A stretch of 64,000 bases of DNA from Parvularcula sp964219355 (lineage in GTDB: Bacteria > Pseudomonadota > Alphaproteobacteria > Caulobacterales > Parvularculaceae), in contig CAXPOZ010000001.1 of assembly GCA_964219355.1 (NCBI GenBank), forward strand, positions 1 to 64,000, in the 5' to 3' direction. Numbering within the stretch: the first letter of the stretch is position 1; each line of letters opens with the position of its first letter. Positions 52,848 to 60,695 of this stretch are shown here, piece by piece. The position numbers and the translations under genes are program-made. A model generated the notes under the pieces. It was not told the DNA's origin. It did not search any database and worked only from the letters and a program-made list of their open reading frames with translations.

Positions 52848-55800
52848 TCCGCCGCCCCATGGCTGAGCTGCCCGAAGCGGATACGGCTCGCCTGATCTGC
52901 CCGATGTTCGTGCTGTCCGTGCCAGTCATAAACAAAGCCGGCGGCCCGCAACTCTTCGCGGACGTCTTCTGGCCGCTCCCCGAACGGGAAAAGAAGCCGG
53001 CCGATTAGCCGCGTCATCCCGCCCCTCGCATTCCGGAAGAACATCACCGGATCCTGTTCAAACGCCGACCTCATCCGGTCACCACGCCATGCACCGATTA
53101 CCGTCGATGCAATTGGTACCCAGATCTTCGTGATACCGAGCGGCCCATAGACACTTCCCCGAGGAAAGACGACACGGTGTGCAAGGTTACGGTTCACATG
53201 CGGCAGGGAATTGAAATAGAGCGATGGCTCCTTGTCATAAATGCGATAGAGCGGCGACGGAATACGCGGTTTGAGATACCGCCCGACGATTGGAGCAAGG
53301 ATTTTCTTTCTCCACCCGAACAACCCATAATTGACAGCACCCGGCGCAAGTTTCGGCACGGCCTGCAAAGTGACGGTTTTCGTCTCAACCTTTTGCGGCG
53401 CTGCGGGTTTTGCTTTTGGCTTGGGCTTTCTCGCAGCGGCTTTTTTAAGCTGATGCTCATAGGCGGTGGACAGAATTTCAAATTCCCGTGCATCGAAAGT
53501 AGTCGGCGCTGGCTGCCCAGCGCGCGGCGTCATATCCTCGAAAAGCCTGCCATCTTCACGCCCCATATAATGCCGGGCAATCAGTTCGTTGACGGATGCA
53601 TGATCGGCAAGGATCTGCTCGCTTTGGCCGTCCTCAAGCGCCCAGGGCTTCGAAATCGGCAGACCAATTTCCTCTCGATAAGCCGTGATCTTGCTCGTCG
53701 CCTCCTCGACAAAGTCGAGATACGCCTCACGGCTCGGATAGGAAAGCTTGTTGAAGTGCCGGAACATCGGCAGGTGCTCACTCCCCAATGGGAAGGAATT
53801 CGACTTGCCCTTTTCGGGCCGGGGCAGATCTGTCAACGCGGGCAGATTTGCGGCAGCCGCAAAGTCGGCAATCAGGTCGCCATCTACAAACTGCGAGCGC
53901 TCATAGGGGCGTACAATGATGTTCTCCCGGCCAATCCGTTCGTTCCAACGGTTAAGGACGTTGAGATAGTTGAGCCGTTCGGCGGTCTCAGCGCTTTCCA
54001 GCCATTCGGTGAATTCCTTATCGATCCGGCCAACGGCCCCACCGGCAACGAACTCAGCATATTGCGCATTTGCCCATTCATCCTGACGGCGCAGATAGGC
54101 GATCATCTGCACATCAAAGCCGCGGAAATACTCCGCCAGCATATCGGCCTTCGCATTGAGGAAGAATGCTTCACTCGAAAGGACGATCGTATGGACACGG
54201 CCTTTCATCAGGCGCAGGCCATCCAGCAGATAGTTGAGCAGGAATGGTTTGTTGCGGACTGCAGCAGGCGCAAAGTTTGCGTGGCCAGCAATTTTGTGAG
54301 GTCTTCCCTCTTGCTGGAACAAGCCGCGTTCGGGATACCAGATCCCTTCTCGCAGTAAGGCCGGACGGTTTTGGTCCATGTAATGCTGAAGGAATGTACT
54401 GCCGGTCTTGGTCGCGCCGATATGGATGACGATCCGGGGTAAAGCACCTAGTGACACATCCGGCCGCGCGGATAGCTCTTTTGCCAGCCCGTTTCGGGCG
54501 TAAAGGTTCAGCGCATATTGGAGATCGGCTTCAAATTCATCGCACGGCTCATCCTTGTAAATCGTATATAGCTTTTCCTGAGAGATCGGAGCTTCTTCTA
54601 TTGCAGCACGTGCGAGATCGTACTCTTCAGCTTTGATTGCCGCAAAGATTAATCTGTATACATTTGGTTTCAGCTTAGACTTGCTGAAAACATAGGCATC
54701 AAATACCAGATCGCTGGAATTCACGTTCGTGGATAGTAATACCTTTCGAATACGATCGAAAAATTCTTCCGACTGGATGTTTAATTTTCCAGCGCTGACT
54801 AACTCATATGGAAAGCCACAGAATATATAATGTATATACTGAGCTATTGTGAAGTTAGCATGACACCAAAGTTCGCTTGACCTCTCGAATGCACCCGCTA
54901 CAGACAGTAACTCAACGACATCTTCAAAATTCTTGATTTGATCTTCGTAGTCCTGAGCGGTTTTCTCTCTTCTTGCCGTTGAATCCTGACGTATACGATA
55001 TATAAAAGCTTCACTTGATGTCGTGCTGATACACTTTGCGCTCAGCAGCGCCTTTAAAAGGAATGGGCGCTCCTCCCATTTGGGCGTTGTGAATTTTATA
55101 TCACTTTCCTGAAGAAATTCTCGCCGGTAGAGCCATAGGCAGTGATGCCTACTGTGTAGCAAAACCGGAGCTTCTGCGAATGTCTTCTTTTGAAAATTCT
55201 CATCGAAATATTTTTCGGTTTCATCTCGACGATCGCGCAAATGCTGTCCGCTCGAATCCTCTATTCTCTCTATGTTTTTTCGTCCACGGACTAAATCTGC
55301 AGAATCTTCACACGCAACATTGAAAACCGTCTCCAGGTGAGTTGGAGATGCCAGGTAGTCATCCGAGTCGATAAACCAGATAAATTCGCCGCGTGCCGCC
55401 TCTATCCCAGCATTGCGGGCGAAACCCTGCCCGACATTCTCTTTCATGATGATCGGGCGAATGCGCGGATCATCCGCCGCGAGCCGGTCGATGATGGCCT
55501 GACTGCCATCCGGGCTCTGGTCATTCACTGGAATGATCTCGATATCTTCCAATGTTTGTCGCTGGATCGAACGCAAGCACTCCTCAATATACTGCTCAAC
55601 CCCATAGACCGGCAGAATGACAGAAATTTTTGGCGGACGCTCCGTCGCCGGCAATGCAATTGGCGGCGCATAGGGACGATGCTGCTCAATGAAATCGAGC
55701 GCATCTTCTATCCTGCTGGGGACCGCGCAGCCCGGCACATGATAGATTGTGTACCAATCATAAAAATAGTGAAAAAGCTCAATCAGGGAGCGGTTCCGAT

Positions 55801-56812
55801 GCCGATGTGGCACAGGCTGTCGGTCATCGGTCAGCCCCCAGCCGGCATAAAATGGCGCGCCGAAGCAGACGACCTTTTTGCCCGCAAACAGCGCCTCCAG
55901 CCCCATCTGGCTGGTGCCGACATAGACTGTGTCGACCAGGTCAAAGAGCGTATAGGGATTGACCGGTTCACGCAGAATGCGCACCCGGCCGGCATCGCGC
56001 AAGTGCTCGAAATAGCCTGAGCGTTCCCGTCTTCGCGTGCTCTTCTCCCAGTATATGTCTGGGTGTGATTTTACCAAAATCTCCGCATCAGGATTTTCCT
56101 GAATGGCGGCGAGCAGCATAGATTCAAAGCCGAGGGTATTGATCTTGCCATAGATTGTCGAGGCATCAGCATAGCTCTGATCACAAACGAGCACACGGCG
56201 AGAATACCCCTCCGTCATGGCAGGCGCTGTAAAAGGCTGCGCGTTATATTTGCTGATTTTACGGTCGACGATGCGCCGGATCAAACCTTCGGCCCGCGCA
56301 CTCTCAGCTTCGCTCAGCTCGGCATCACTATTCAGTTTCTGAATAAGACGATTGGGATAATCCGCCATGAAATAATGCGCGATATCGTCATAAATGTACC
56401 CAAGGCACGCAAGTTCAGGGCGTTTTTCTTTGAAAGAGTGTGACCATCCCTGCGTTGACGCTAAAAAGCCGATCTCAATCAGGAAAATATTCTTATTCGG
56501 ATCATCATCAGAGAATACATGGCACGCGCCAGCATGCGATCTCTCAGGGTCGGAATAAATTGTGCCGAGCGCGAGATTATTTTCCGTTTTCCTTAGTCGT
56601 CCTCCCTCAATCCCCCTGATCTTTGGAAAAAGCGATTTCAGATTTGAACCGTAGGCGGATTGTAGATTCTCCTGCATATATCCGACGGTGATGTCAGATT
56701 GCCTGAGGGAGAGGATCTTCTCCCTGATATCAATTTCCTCAGCCAGCCTCTCCTGACCCATATCCAGAAAGTCGCAAAAATTCAGGTAGGCCTTTTTCTT
56801 GTCGAGAGGCAT
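52844..56812 (-). CDS. Three-domain protein: KpsC-like capsule domain, GT2 and sulfotransferase
   Basis: 1322 residues. Domain 1 (about 1-380) matches the Capsule_synth/KpsC fold of beta-Kdo transferases: VLVCDQSYADASTIYG, ILVKSHPDIYW, VYVGTSQMGLEALFAGK and FGAPFYAGWGLTDD. Domain 2 (about 392-760) is a GT2 enzyme: KISVILPVYGVEQYIEECL and FIWFIDSDDYL. Domain 3 (about 787-1130) is a sulfotransferase: IVIHIGATKTGSTFLQHYM, AYLRRQDEWANAQYAEF. A basic Lys/Pro/Ala stretch (about 1130-1160) precedes the tail. It may build the lipid-proximal linker, extend it and sulfate it. The middle (about 54500-55350) is AT-rich relative to its ends. It is coupled to the next gene by ATGA. Confidence 0.85.
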   Translation of the reverse strand: MPLDKKKAYLNFCDFLDMGQERLAEEIDIREKILSLRQSDITVGYMQENLQSAYGSNLKSLFPKIRGIEGGRLRKTENNLALGTIYSDPERSHAGACHVFSDDDPNKNIFLIEIGFLASTQGWSHSFKEKRPELACLGYIYDDIAHYFMADYPNRLIQKLNSDAELSEAESARAEGLIRRIVDRKISKYNAQPFTAPAMTEGYSRRVLVCDQSYADASTIYGKINTLGFESMLLAAIQENPDAEILVKSHPDIYWEKSTRRRERSGYFEHLRDAGRVRILREPVNPYTLFDLVDTVYVGTSQMGLEALFAGKKVVCFGAPFYAGWGLTDDRQPVPHRHRNRSLIELFHYFYDWYTIYHVPGCAVPSRIEDALDFIEQHRPYAPPIALPATERPPKISVILPVYGVEQYIEECLRSIQRQTLEDIEIIPVNDQSPDGSQAIIDRLAADDPRIRPIIMKENVGQGFARNAGIEAARGEFIWFIDSDDYLASPTHLETVFNVACEDSADLVRGRKNIERIEDSSGQHLRDRRDETEKYFDENFQKKTFAEAPVLLHSRHHCLWLYRREFLQESDIKFTTPKWEERPFLLKALLSAKCISTTSSEAFIYRIRQDSTARREKTAQDYEDQIKNFEDVVELLSVAGAFERSSELWCHANFTIAQYIHYIFCGFPYELVSAGKLNIQSEEFFDRIRKVLLSTNVNSSDLVFDAYVFSKSKLKPNVYRLIFAAIKAEEYDLARAAIEEAPISQEKLYTIYKDEPCDEFEADLQYALNLYARNGLAKELSARPDVSLGALPRIVIHIGATKTGSTFLQHYMDQNRPALLREGIWYPERGLFQQEGRPHKIAGHANFAPAAVRNKPFLLNYLLDGLRLMKGRVHTIVLSSEAFFLNAKADMLAEYFRGFDVQMIAYLRRQDEWANAQYAEFVAGGAVGRIDKEFTEWLESAETAERLNYLNVLNRWNERIGRENIIVRPYERSQFVDGDLIADFAAAANLPALTDLPRPEKGKSNSFPLGSEHLPMFRHFNKLSYPSREAYLDFVEEATSKITAYREEIGLPISKPWALEDGQSEQILADHASVNELIARHYMGREDGRLFEDMTPRAGQPAPTTFDAREFEILSTAYEHQLKKAAARKPKPKAKPAAPQKVETKTVTLQAVPKLAPGAVNYGLFGWRKKILAPIVGRYLKPRIPSPLYRIYDKEPSLYFNSLPHVNRNLAHRVVFPRGSVYGPLGITKIWVPIASTVIGAWRGDRMRSAFEQDPVMFFRNARGGMTRLIGRLLFPFGERPEDVREELRAAGFVYDWHGQHEHRADQASRIRFGQLSHGAAE

Positions 56813-56826
56813 GTCCCGGCTCCTCT

Positions 56827-58761
56827 CTACAGGCTCAGTTCGTCAGCGGCGAAGACATAATCATTCAGCCGGATACGGTGTGGAGAGGACGACTCTCTCT
56901 TACTTTCTTCTGTGTACGCCTCTATCGTGTCAGCGAAGACACCTTCCCACATGCCGCCAACGATCTCCTGGCTATATTCGTTATCGTATCTCTGAAGCCC
57001 CGCGTTCCCCATTCGTGCCCGCAAATCAGGGTCACGCATCAGGGCGAGCAATCCCTCTTCCAGATTGCTCCGCTGACCAAAGCTCGATGCCAGAAACCCG
57101 GTGACACCATCGACGATCTGCTCATTGATACCGTTGCATGCGGCAAACCCGACGCAGGGCAAGCCATGCGCCATGGCCTCCAGCGTGGTCATGGGAAAAC
57201 CTTCGAACAGGGCGGCAGAGCAGAAAATTTGTGCCTTTTCATAGCAGACATAAGTATCGTCTGTGTGCCCATGAAAATCGACAGAGTCGGCAGCTCCCAG
57301 CTCATTTGCCAATGACCGCAAGCGGCCAAGCTCCGGCCCATCGCCGACAATTCGCAACTGCCAGTCCGGGACAAGGGGCAGGATCTTCGCGAAGGCCCTG
57401 ATCAACTGGTCAACATTCTTTCGCGGCACCAAACGGCAGACGGCCAGTATCGTCTTCGGCTCTCCGTCCACACCGGCAAGCTCTGCCAATCGACGAGCGG
57501 GCGGCACCGTATTGGGAATGACCTCAATCCTGTCCTGAAAGCTCTCCGGCAATGTCTTGCGGAACGCCTCGACCAAGAGGTGGATTTTCGTGGCCCCACT
57601 GAAGAATGTCAGCCGCTCGTCCTCAGTGAAGGCGCCGATCCGCTGCGGGAAGCGTGGATCGATATGTTCTGACAGAACGACCGGCTGGCCGAGACGATGC
57701 GCGCATCTGACATAACGGCCGAAGGTTCGGTTCATGTGCAGGCCGACTATCAGCTCGACATTGGCCTGCGCGACGGTCGCCATTAACAGGAGATCGTCAG
57801 CAGGCTCCCCTTCTGGCAAATGCCAGAGTCGAATCGACGGATCGAGCGGCCAGCGAGACGGCGCCCGGTCATTGTCGAAGGTGAAGATGTGCACTTCGTG
57901 ACCGCGCTCTGCCATGGCATTCGCCATCGCCTGCCCGACATTCTCTGTTCCACCACGACTTTTCGTGATCCATGGTACAAAGAACGCAATTCTCATCCGT
58001 TTCCGGATGATCTGGGTCGGAGGCGCGTTTTCGGGTGCAGCCTCCTCCAGCATTTGAGTGTGTTTGGCAGGGGGCAGCCCTTCCGGCGCCTGCTGCCAGT
58101 CCCAGTTCCATGACGGTATATCGCCGTCAAACCCCTGCTGCGCACCGAAGTCTTCGGGAAAGCGGCCATAGCGCTGCAGCAGCTCAAGATCGCCATTGGC
58201 AAAGCGCAGCACGTGGCGCGGCAGGGGTCCTGCCCCTCGGCCGACAGCGCCAAAAATATTATATCCATGCCGGATGAAGGCGCCGCTGCGCACATCAAAT
58301 CCGGCAACGGCCAGCACATACATCAGCAGGCCGACATTCCATCCCGGCTTTATATGCCCGCCGACAATATCCGGCTTGAAGGGCGGCACGCTGATGAAAA
58401 ACCTGCCGCCCGGTTTGAGGATCCGCCGGATCTCCGCCAGCGCCCTGCCCGTGTCGAGCACATGCTCCACCACATGGGCGCACCAGATGACATCGAAGCT
58501 CTCATCTTCGAAGATCGACATGTCACAGATATCGATGCCTTCATGAAGCTCAATCACCTCGGCGAGGTCTTCGGTGTCAGAGATATAGTCAGAGACATCA
58601 AACCCCGTCGCGGAGACGGACCAGCCCGCCGCCGCAAAGGCATTCGCCGCTCGCCCCCGGCCAAGGCCGATATCGAGCATCCGCCCGGTGATGGGCGACC
58701 GCGCCAGTGCCTCCGCCACGAGATCGCCCTGACCGACTATTTGCGTGGTGACGCTGATCAC
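56827..58761 (-). CDS. Fused class I methyltransferase and GT4 glycosyltransferase
   Basis: 644 residues from GTG 58761 (an upstream start at 58806 is possible). Residues about 20-210 are a SAM-dependent methyltransferase: MLDIGLGRGRAANAFAAAG, FDVIWCAHVVEHVLDTGRAL and LKPGGRFFISVPP. From about 255 a GT4 enzyme follows: RIAFFVPWITKSRGGTENV, ILAVCRLVPRKNVDQLIRAF, and AALFEGFPMTTLEAMAHGLP (donor-binding E-x7-E). It lies 14 bases upstream of the 1322-residue gene on the same strand and heads the minus-strand transcript of fusion genes. Confidence 0.88.
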   Translation of the reverse strand: MISVTTQIVGQGDLVAEALARSPITGRMLDIGLGRGRAANAFAAAGWSVSATGFDVSDYISDTEDLAEVIELHEGIDICDMSIFEDESFDVIWCAHVVEHVLDTGRALAEIRRILKPGGRFFISVPPFKPDIVGGHIKPGWNVGLLMYVLAVAGFDVRSGAFIRHGYNIFGAVGRGAGPLPRHVLRFANGDLELLQRYGRFPEDFGAQQGFDGDIPSWNWDWQQAPEGLPPAKHTQMLEEAAPENAPPTQIIRKRMRIAFFVPWITKSRGGTENVGQAMANAMAERGHEVHIFTFDNDRAPSRWPLDPSIRLWHLPEGEPADDLLLMATVAQANVELIVGLHMNRTFGRYVRCAHRLGQPVVLSEHIDPRFPQRIGAFTEDERLTFFSGATKIHLLVEAFRKTLPESFQDRIEVIPNTVPPARRLAELAGVDGEPKTILAVCRLVPRKNVDQLIRAFAKILPLVPDWQLRIVGDGPELGRLRSLANELGAADSVDFHGHTDDTYVCYEKAQIFCSAALFEGFPMTTLEAMAHGLPCVGFAACNGINEQIVDGVTGFLASSFGQRSNLEEGLLALMRDPDLRARMGNAGLQRYDNEYSQEIVGGMWEGVFADTIEAYTEESKRESSSPHRIRLNDYVFAADELSL

Positions 58762-59621
58762 CGCTTGCCCCCGTTCATCCCGACAGGAGCGGAGTGGTGG
58801 TCCCAAAAGCCGCCACGCCCGATCCTCGGCAACGCCACCGGGTCAGGTGTATCGTCGCCTGATTGTAATCTTCGGTTGTGTGTTAGCGACTACACAACCG
58901 ATCCACAACCCGAGATTGAGGCTGGCTGATAAATTCGGATCCCTAGAATTTCAGCCTAGGCTGGAGCGCGAGAAAACTCGCCTCAGACCGAAGCGTGAAG
59001 ATCAACGAAGGGAGCAAGATGGGCGCGGTGTAGTCCGACGCTTTCCGTACCGGCCATAGTCATCGGCCGGTGCAATGATGGCTTTGGTCAGCGCTTTCTC
59101 ATCGGAACGACCTTGTATCGCCTTAGGGCCATTCTTGAGCTTCTCAATTGGAGCCAGAGCGAACTCAAAACCCGGACCACTTTATTCCAGGGCGGGCCAG
59201 CACAAGCAGCTTGCAGCTCACATCAGGAAGACAATATCGTTTCAATATCCAGCTAAGTTAGTCACCCGACGAATGCGCACTCCATTTCAGCAGGGCTTCG
59301 GTCTGGCTCACAACCGTATTGATGGCTACGGGGGCTAGATCTAGGATCAAACGGTCGCCCTGTCTCTTGGGGCTGGACCGTTCGCCTCACGAAAATCGGC
59401 TTCGAGACCTGTGATCGACGTTGAGAGACGAAAAAAACGCCTCGGATCTCTCCACCTAACCCATTGATTTTTCAATTTTTTACGTCTTCGCGCTGCGATT
59501 CTCCATTTTTTTTGAAAATTTCTGACCCGTTTTCCGCCTGGCTCACGCCTTTTCTAGTGAGGCCCCTGATGAGGGGGCCCACCAACACGAGAGAGACCAG
59601 AACCTGAAAGGAACCAATGTC
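58762..59621. other. Gene-free stretch between the glycan island and the secreted-protein genes
   Basis: About 860 bases with no reading frame that has a convincing start, ribosome-binding site and family match. It holds the dyad at 58872-58901, a 12-bp palindrome CAGCCTAGGCTG near 58950, an inverted repeat ACCGGCC/GGCCGGT at about 59050-59073, and poly-A and poly-T tracts toward 59430-59520. Just before the secreted-protein gene is a GGCCCC/GGGGCC stem near 59562-59580. It probably carries the promoters of both flanking units and may include decayed coding sequence. Confidence 0.6.
58872..58901. promoter_or_regulatory. 10-bp inverted repeat upstream of the methyltransferase-GT4 gene
   Basis: TCGGTTGTGT (58872-58881) and ACACAACCGA (58892-58901) are perfect complements around a 10-base spacer, 110 bases before the GTG at 58761. 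No T run follows on either strand, so an operator is more likely than a terminator. The binding protein is unknown. Confidence 0.4.
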
Positions 59622-59990
59622 ATGAAAACCATCTCGAAACTTGCCCTTTCTGCCATTGCCGCCACCACCGTCATCGCCGGTGCCGCCAGCGCCCAGGATT
59701 ACAGCGATTGGTCGACGATCAGCCCTTACGGCCTCGAAATGGTCGATCAGTTCGGTAACGTCCACTATGTCGATCCGTATGCCTACGACTCGCAGGTCGA
59801 TAATTACGGCAATGTGTACTCGAACTACAATTACAGCATGGACCCGTCGGTCGGCATGTACGACCTGACGCCGAGTAACCAGGCGTCCACGAACAGCTGG
59901 AGCGAATATAACAGCTCCGCATACACCTCAACGGAATCGAGCAATTGGGCTCCGGGCGGTCTCTATGACACGACCTGGATGTTCGATTGA
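59622..59990 (+). CDS. Small secreted protein, Tyr/Ser/Asn-rich
   Basis: 122 residues, AAAGGAACC before the ATG. A signal peptide (about 1-24, cleavage likely after ASA) is followed by a mature chain of about 98 residues rich in Tyr, Ser, Asn and Asp, with spaced YG and VDxYGNVY motifs (QFGNVHYVDPY, QVDNYGNVYSNY). No family is recognised. Aromatic, low-complexity exported proteins of this kind may coat the surface or form fibres; that is a guess. A GC-rich inverted repeat (CGGCCCGGCGG with CGCCGCTGGGCCG) lies at about 60010-60036 after the gene. Confidence 0.7.
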   Translation: MKTISKLALSAIAATTVIAGAASAQDYSDWSTISPYGLEMVDQFGNVHYVDPYAYDSQVDNYGNVYSNYNYSMDPSVGMYDLTPSNQASTNSWSEYNSSAYTSTESSNWAPGGLYDTTWMFD

Positions 59991-60133
59991 TCGATAGTGG
60001 GGAGAGCGGCCCGGCGGATTCGCCGCTGGGCCGTCACCCACCCAGACCCCACACTACCTCATACGTTTACTGAGCGGTTGTCCGTGAGCGTCTCGCCCGC
60101 CCGCCCGCCGTCGCAGATCAAGGAGCCTGAACA

Positions 60134-60661
60134 ATGAAAACCCGTCTTTCCCTTCTCACCGCGGCCGCGATGATGGCCGCCACGGCAAGCGCCCAAGGCT
60201 ATGGTCAGCAACCTGGCTATCCCGGCGGCGGTATGGTCCAGCCACAGCAGCCTTACGGTCAGCAGCCCTATGGTCAGCAGCCCTATGGTCAGCCCGGCTT
60301 TGGCGCTGGTGGAGGAAGTTTCCAGTCACTGAGTGGTCAGTGGTACTACTCCAGTCCGCAAACCGGAAATGACGCGGCCCCCTGGCAGGCGCAAGTGTCC
60401 GCCAACGGACAGATCCAGGCAAGCCAACGATCCCCCAACGGCGTTTCCCAGATCCAGGGTCAATTCAACGGGATGATGGCCAATACTATGGTAACCACCC
60501 CGAACTTGCGTCAGCGGGGGAAGGTGAACAGGTCGAATTTGAGGCTCCAGTTCGACGGCCAGTGCCATGTTCATGCGATGTTTATCGACCAGCGCGGCCA
60601 GCCGATGGGTCAGGCCACGTTCCACGTCAACCACAAGGCGGGCGAACCCTGCCCGAACTGA
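60134..60661 (+). CDS. Small secreted protein with GQQPYG repeats
   Basis: 175 residues, AAGGAG before the ATG. The signal peptide (about 1-20) ends ATASA. The mature N-terminus has three PYGQQ units and surrounding Gly/Gln/Pro/Tyr-rich sequence (about 22-60), followed by a compact domain (about 65-175) with SLSGQWYYSSPQTG, QIQGQFNGMMANTM, two Cys (in GQCHVHA and EPCPN, perhaps a disulfide) and FIDQRGQPMGQATFHVNH. The domain resembles a small beta-sandwich but I cannot name it. It shares position and signal-peptide type with the neighbour at 59622, so both may be surface components. Confidence 0.72.
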   Translation: MKTRLSLLTAAAMMAATASAQGYGQQPGYPGGGMVQPQQPYGQQPYGQQPYGQPGFGAGGGSFQSLSGQWYYSSPQTGNDAAPWQAQVSANGQIQASQRSPNGVSQIQGQFNGMMANTMVTTPNLRQRGKVNRSNLRLQFDGQCHVHAMFIDQRGQPMGQATFHVNHKAGEPCPN

Positions 60662-60695
60662 GACATGCTGTCAGGATCATTGGTCGAACGGCAGC

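Noticed and set aside
53177..54358. Plus-strand frame of 393 codons
   Set aside because: Antisense to the sulfotransferase domain of the 1322-residue protein, whose motifs are intact.
59075..59338. Plus-strand frame of about 87 codons in the gene-free gap
   Set aside because: No ribosome-binding site, no recognisable family, and atypical composition; could be decayed sequence but cannot be supported.
60230..60300. Short tandem DNA repeat that might suggest a CRISPR or minisatellite
   Set aside because: The repeat encodes the in-frame GQQPYG units of a secreted protein, with no spacers or cas genes.
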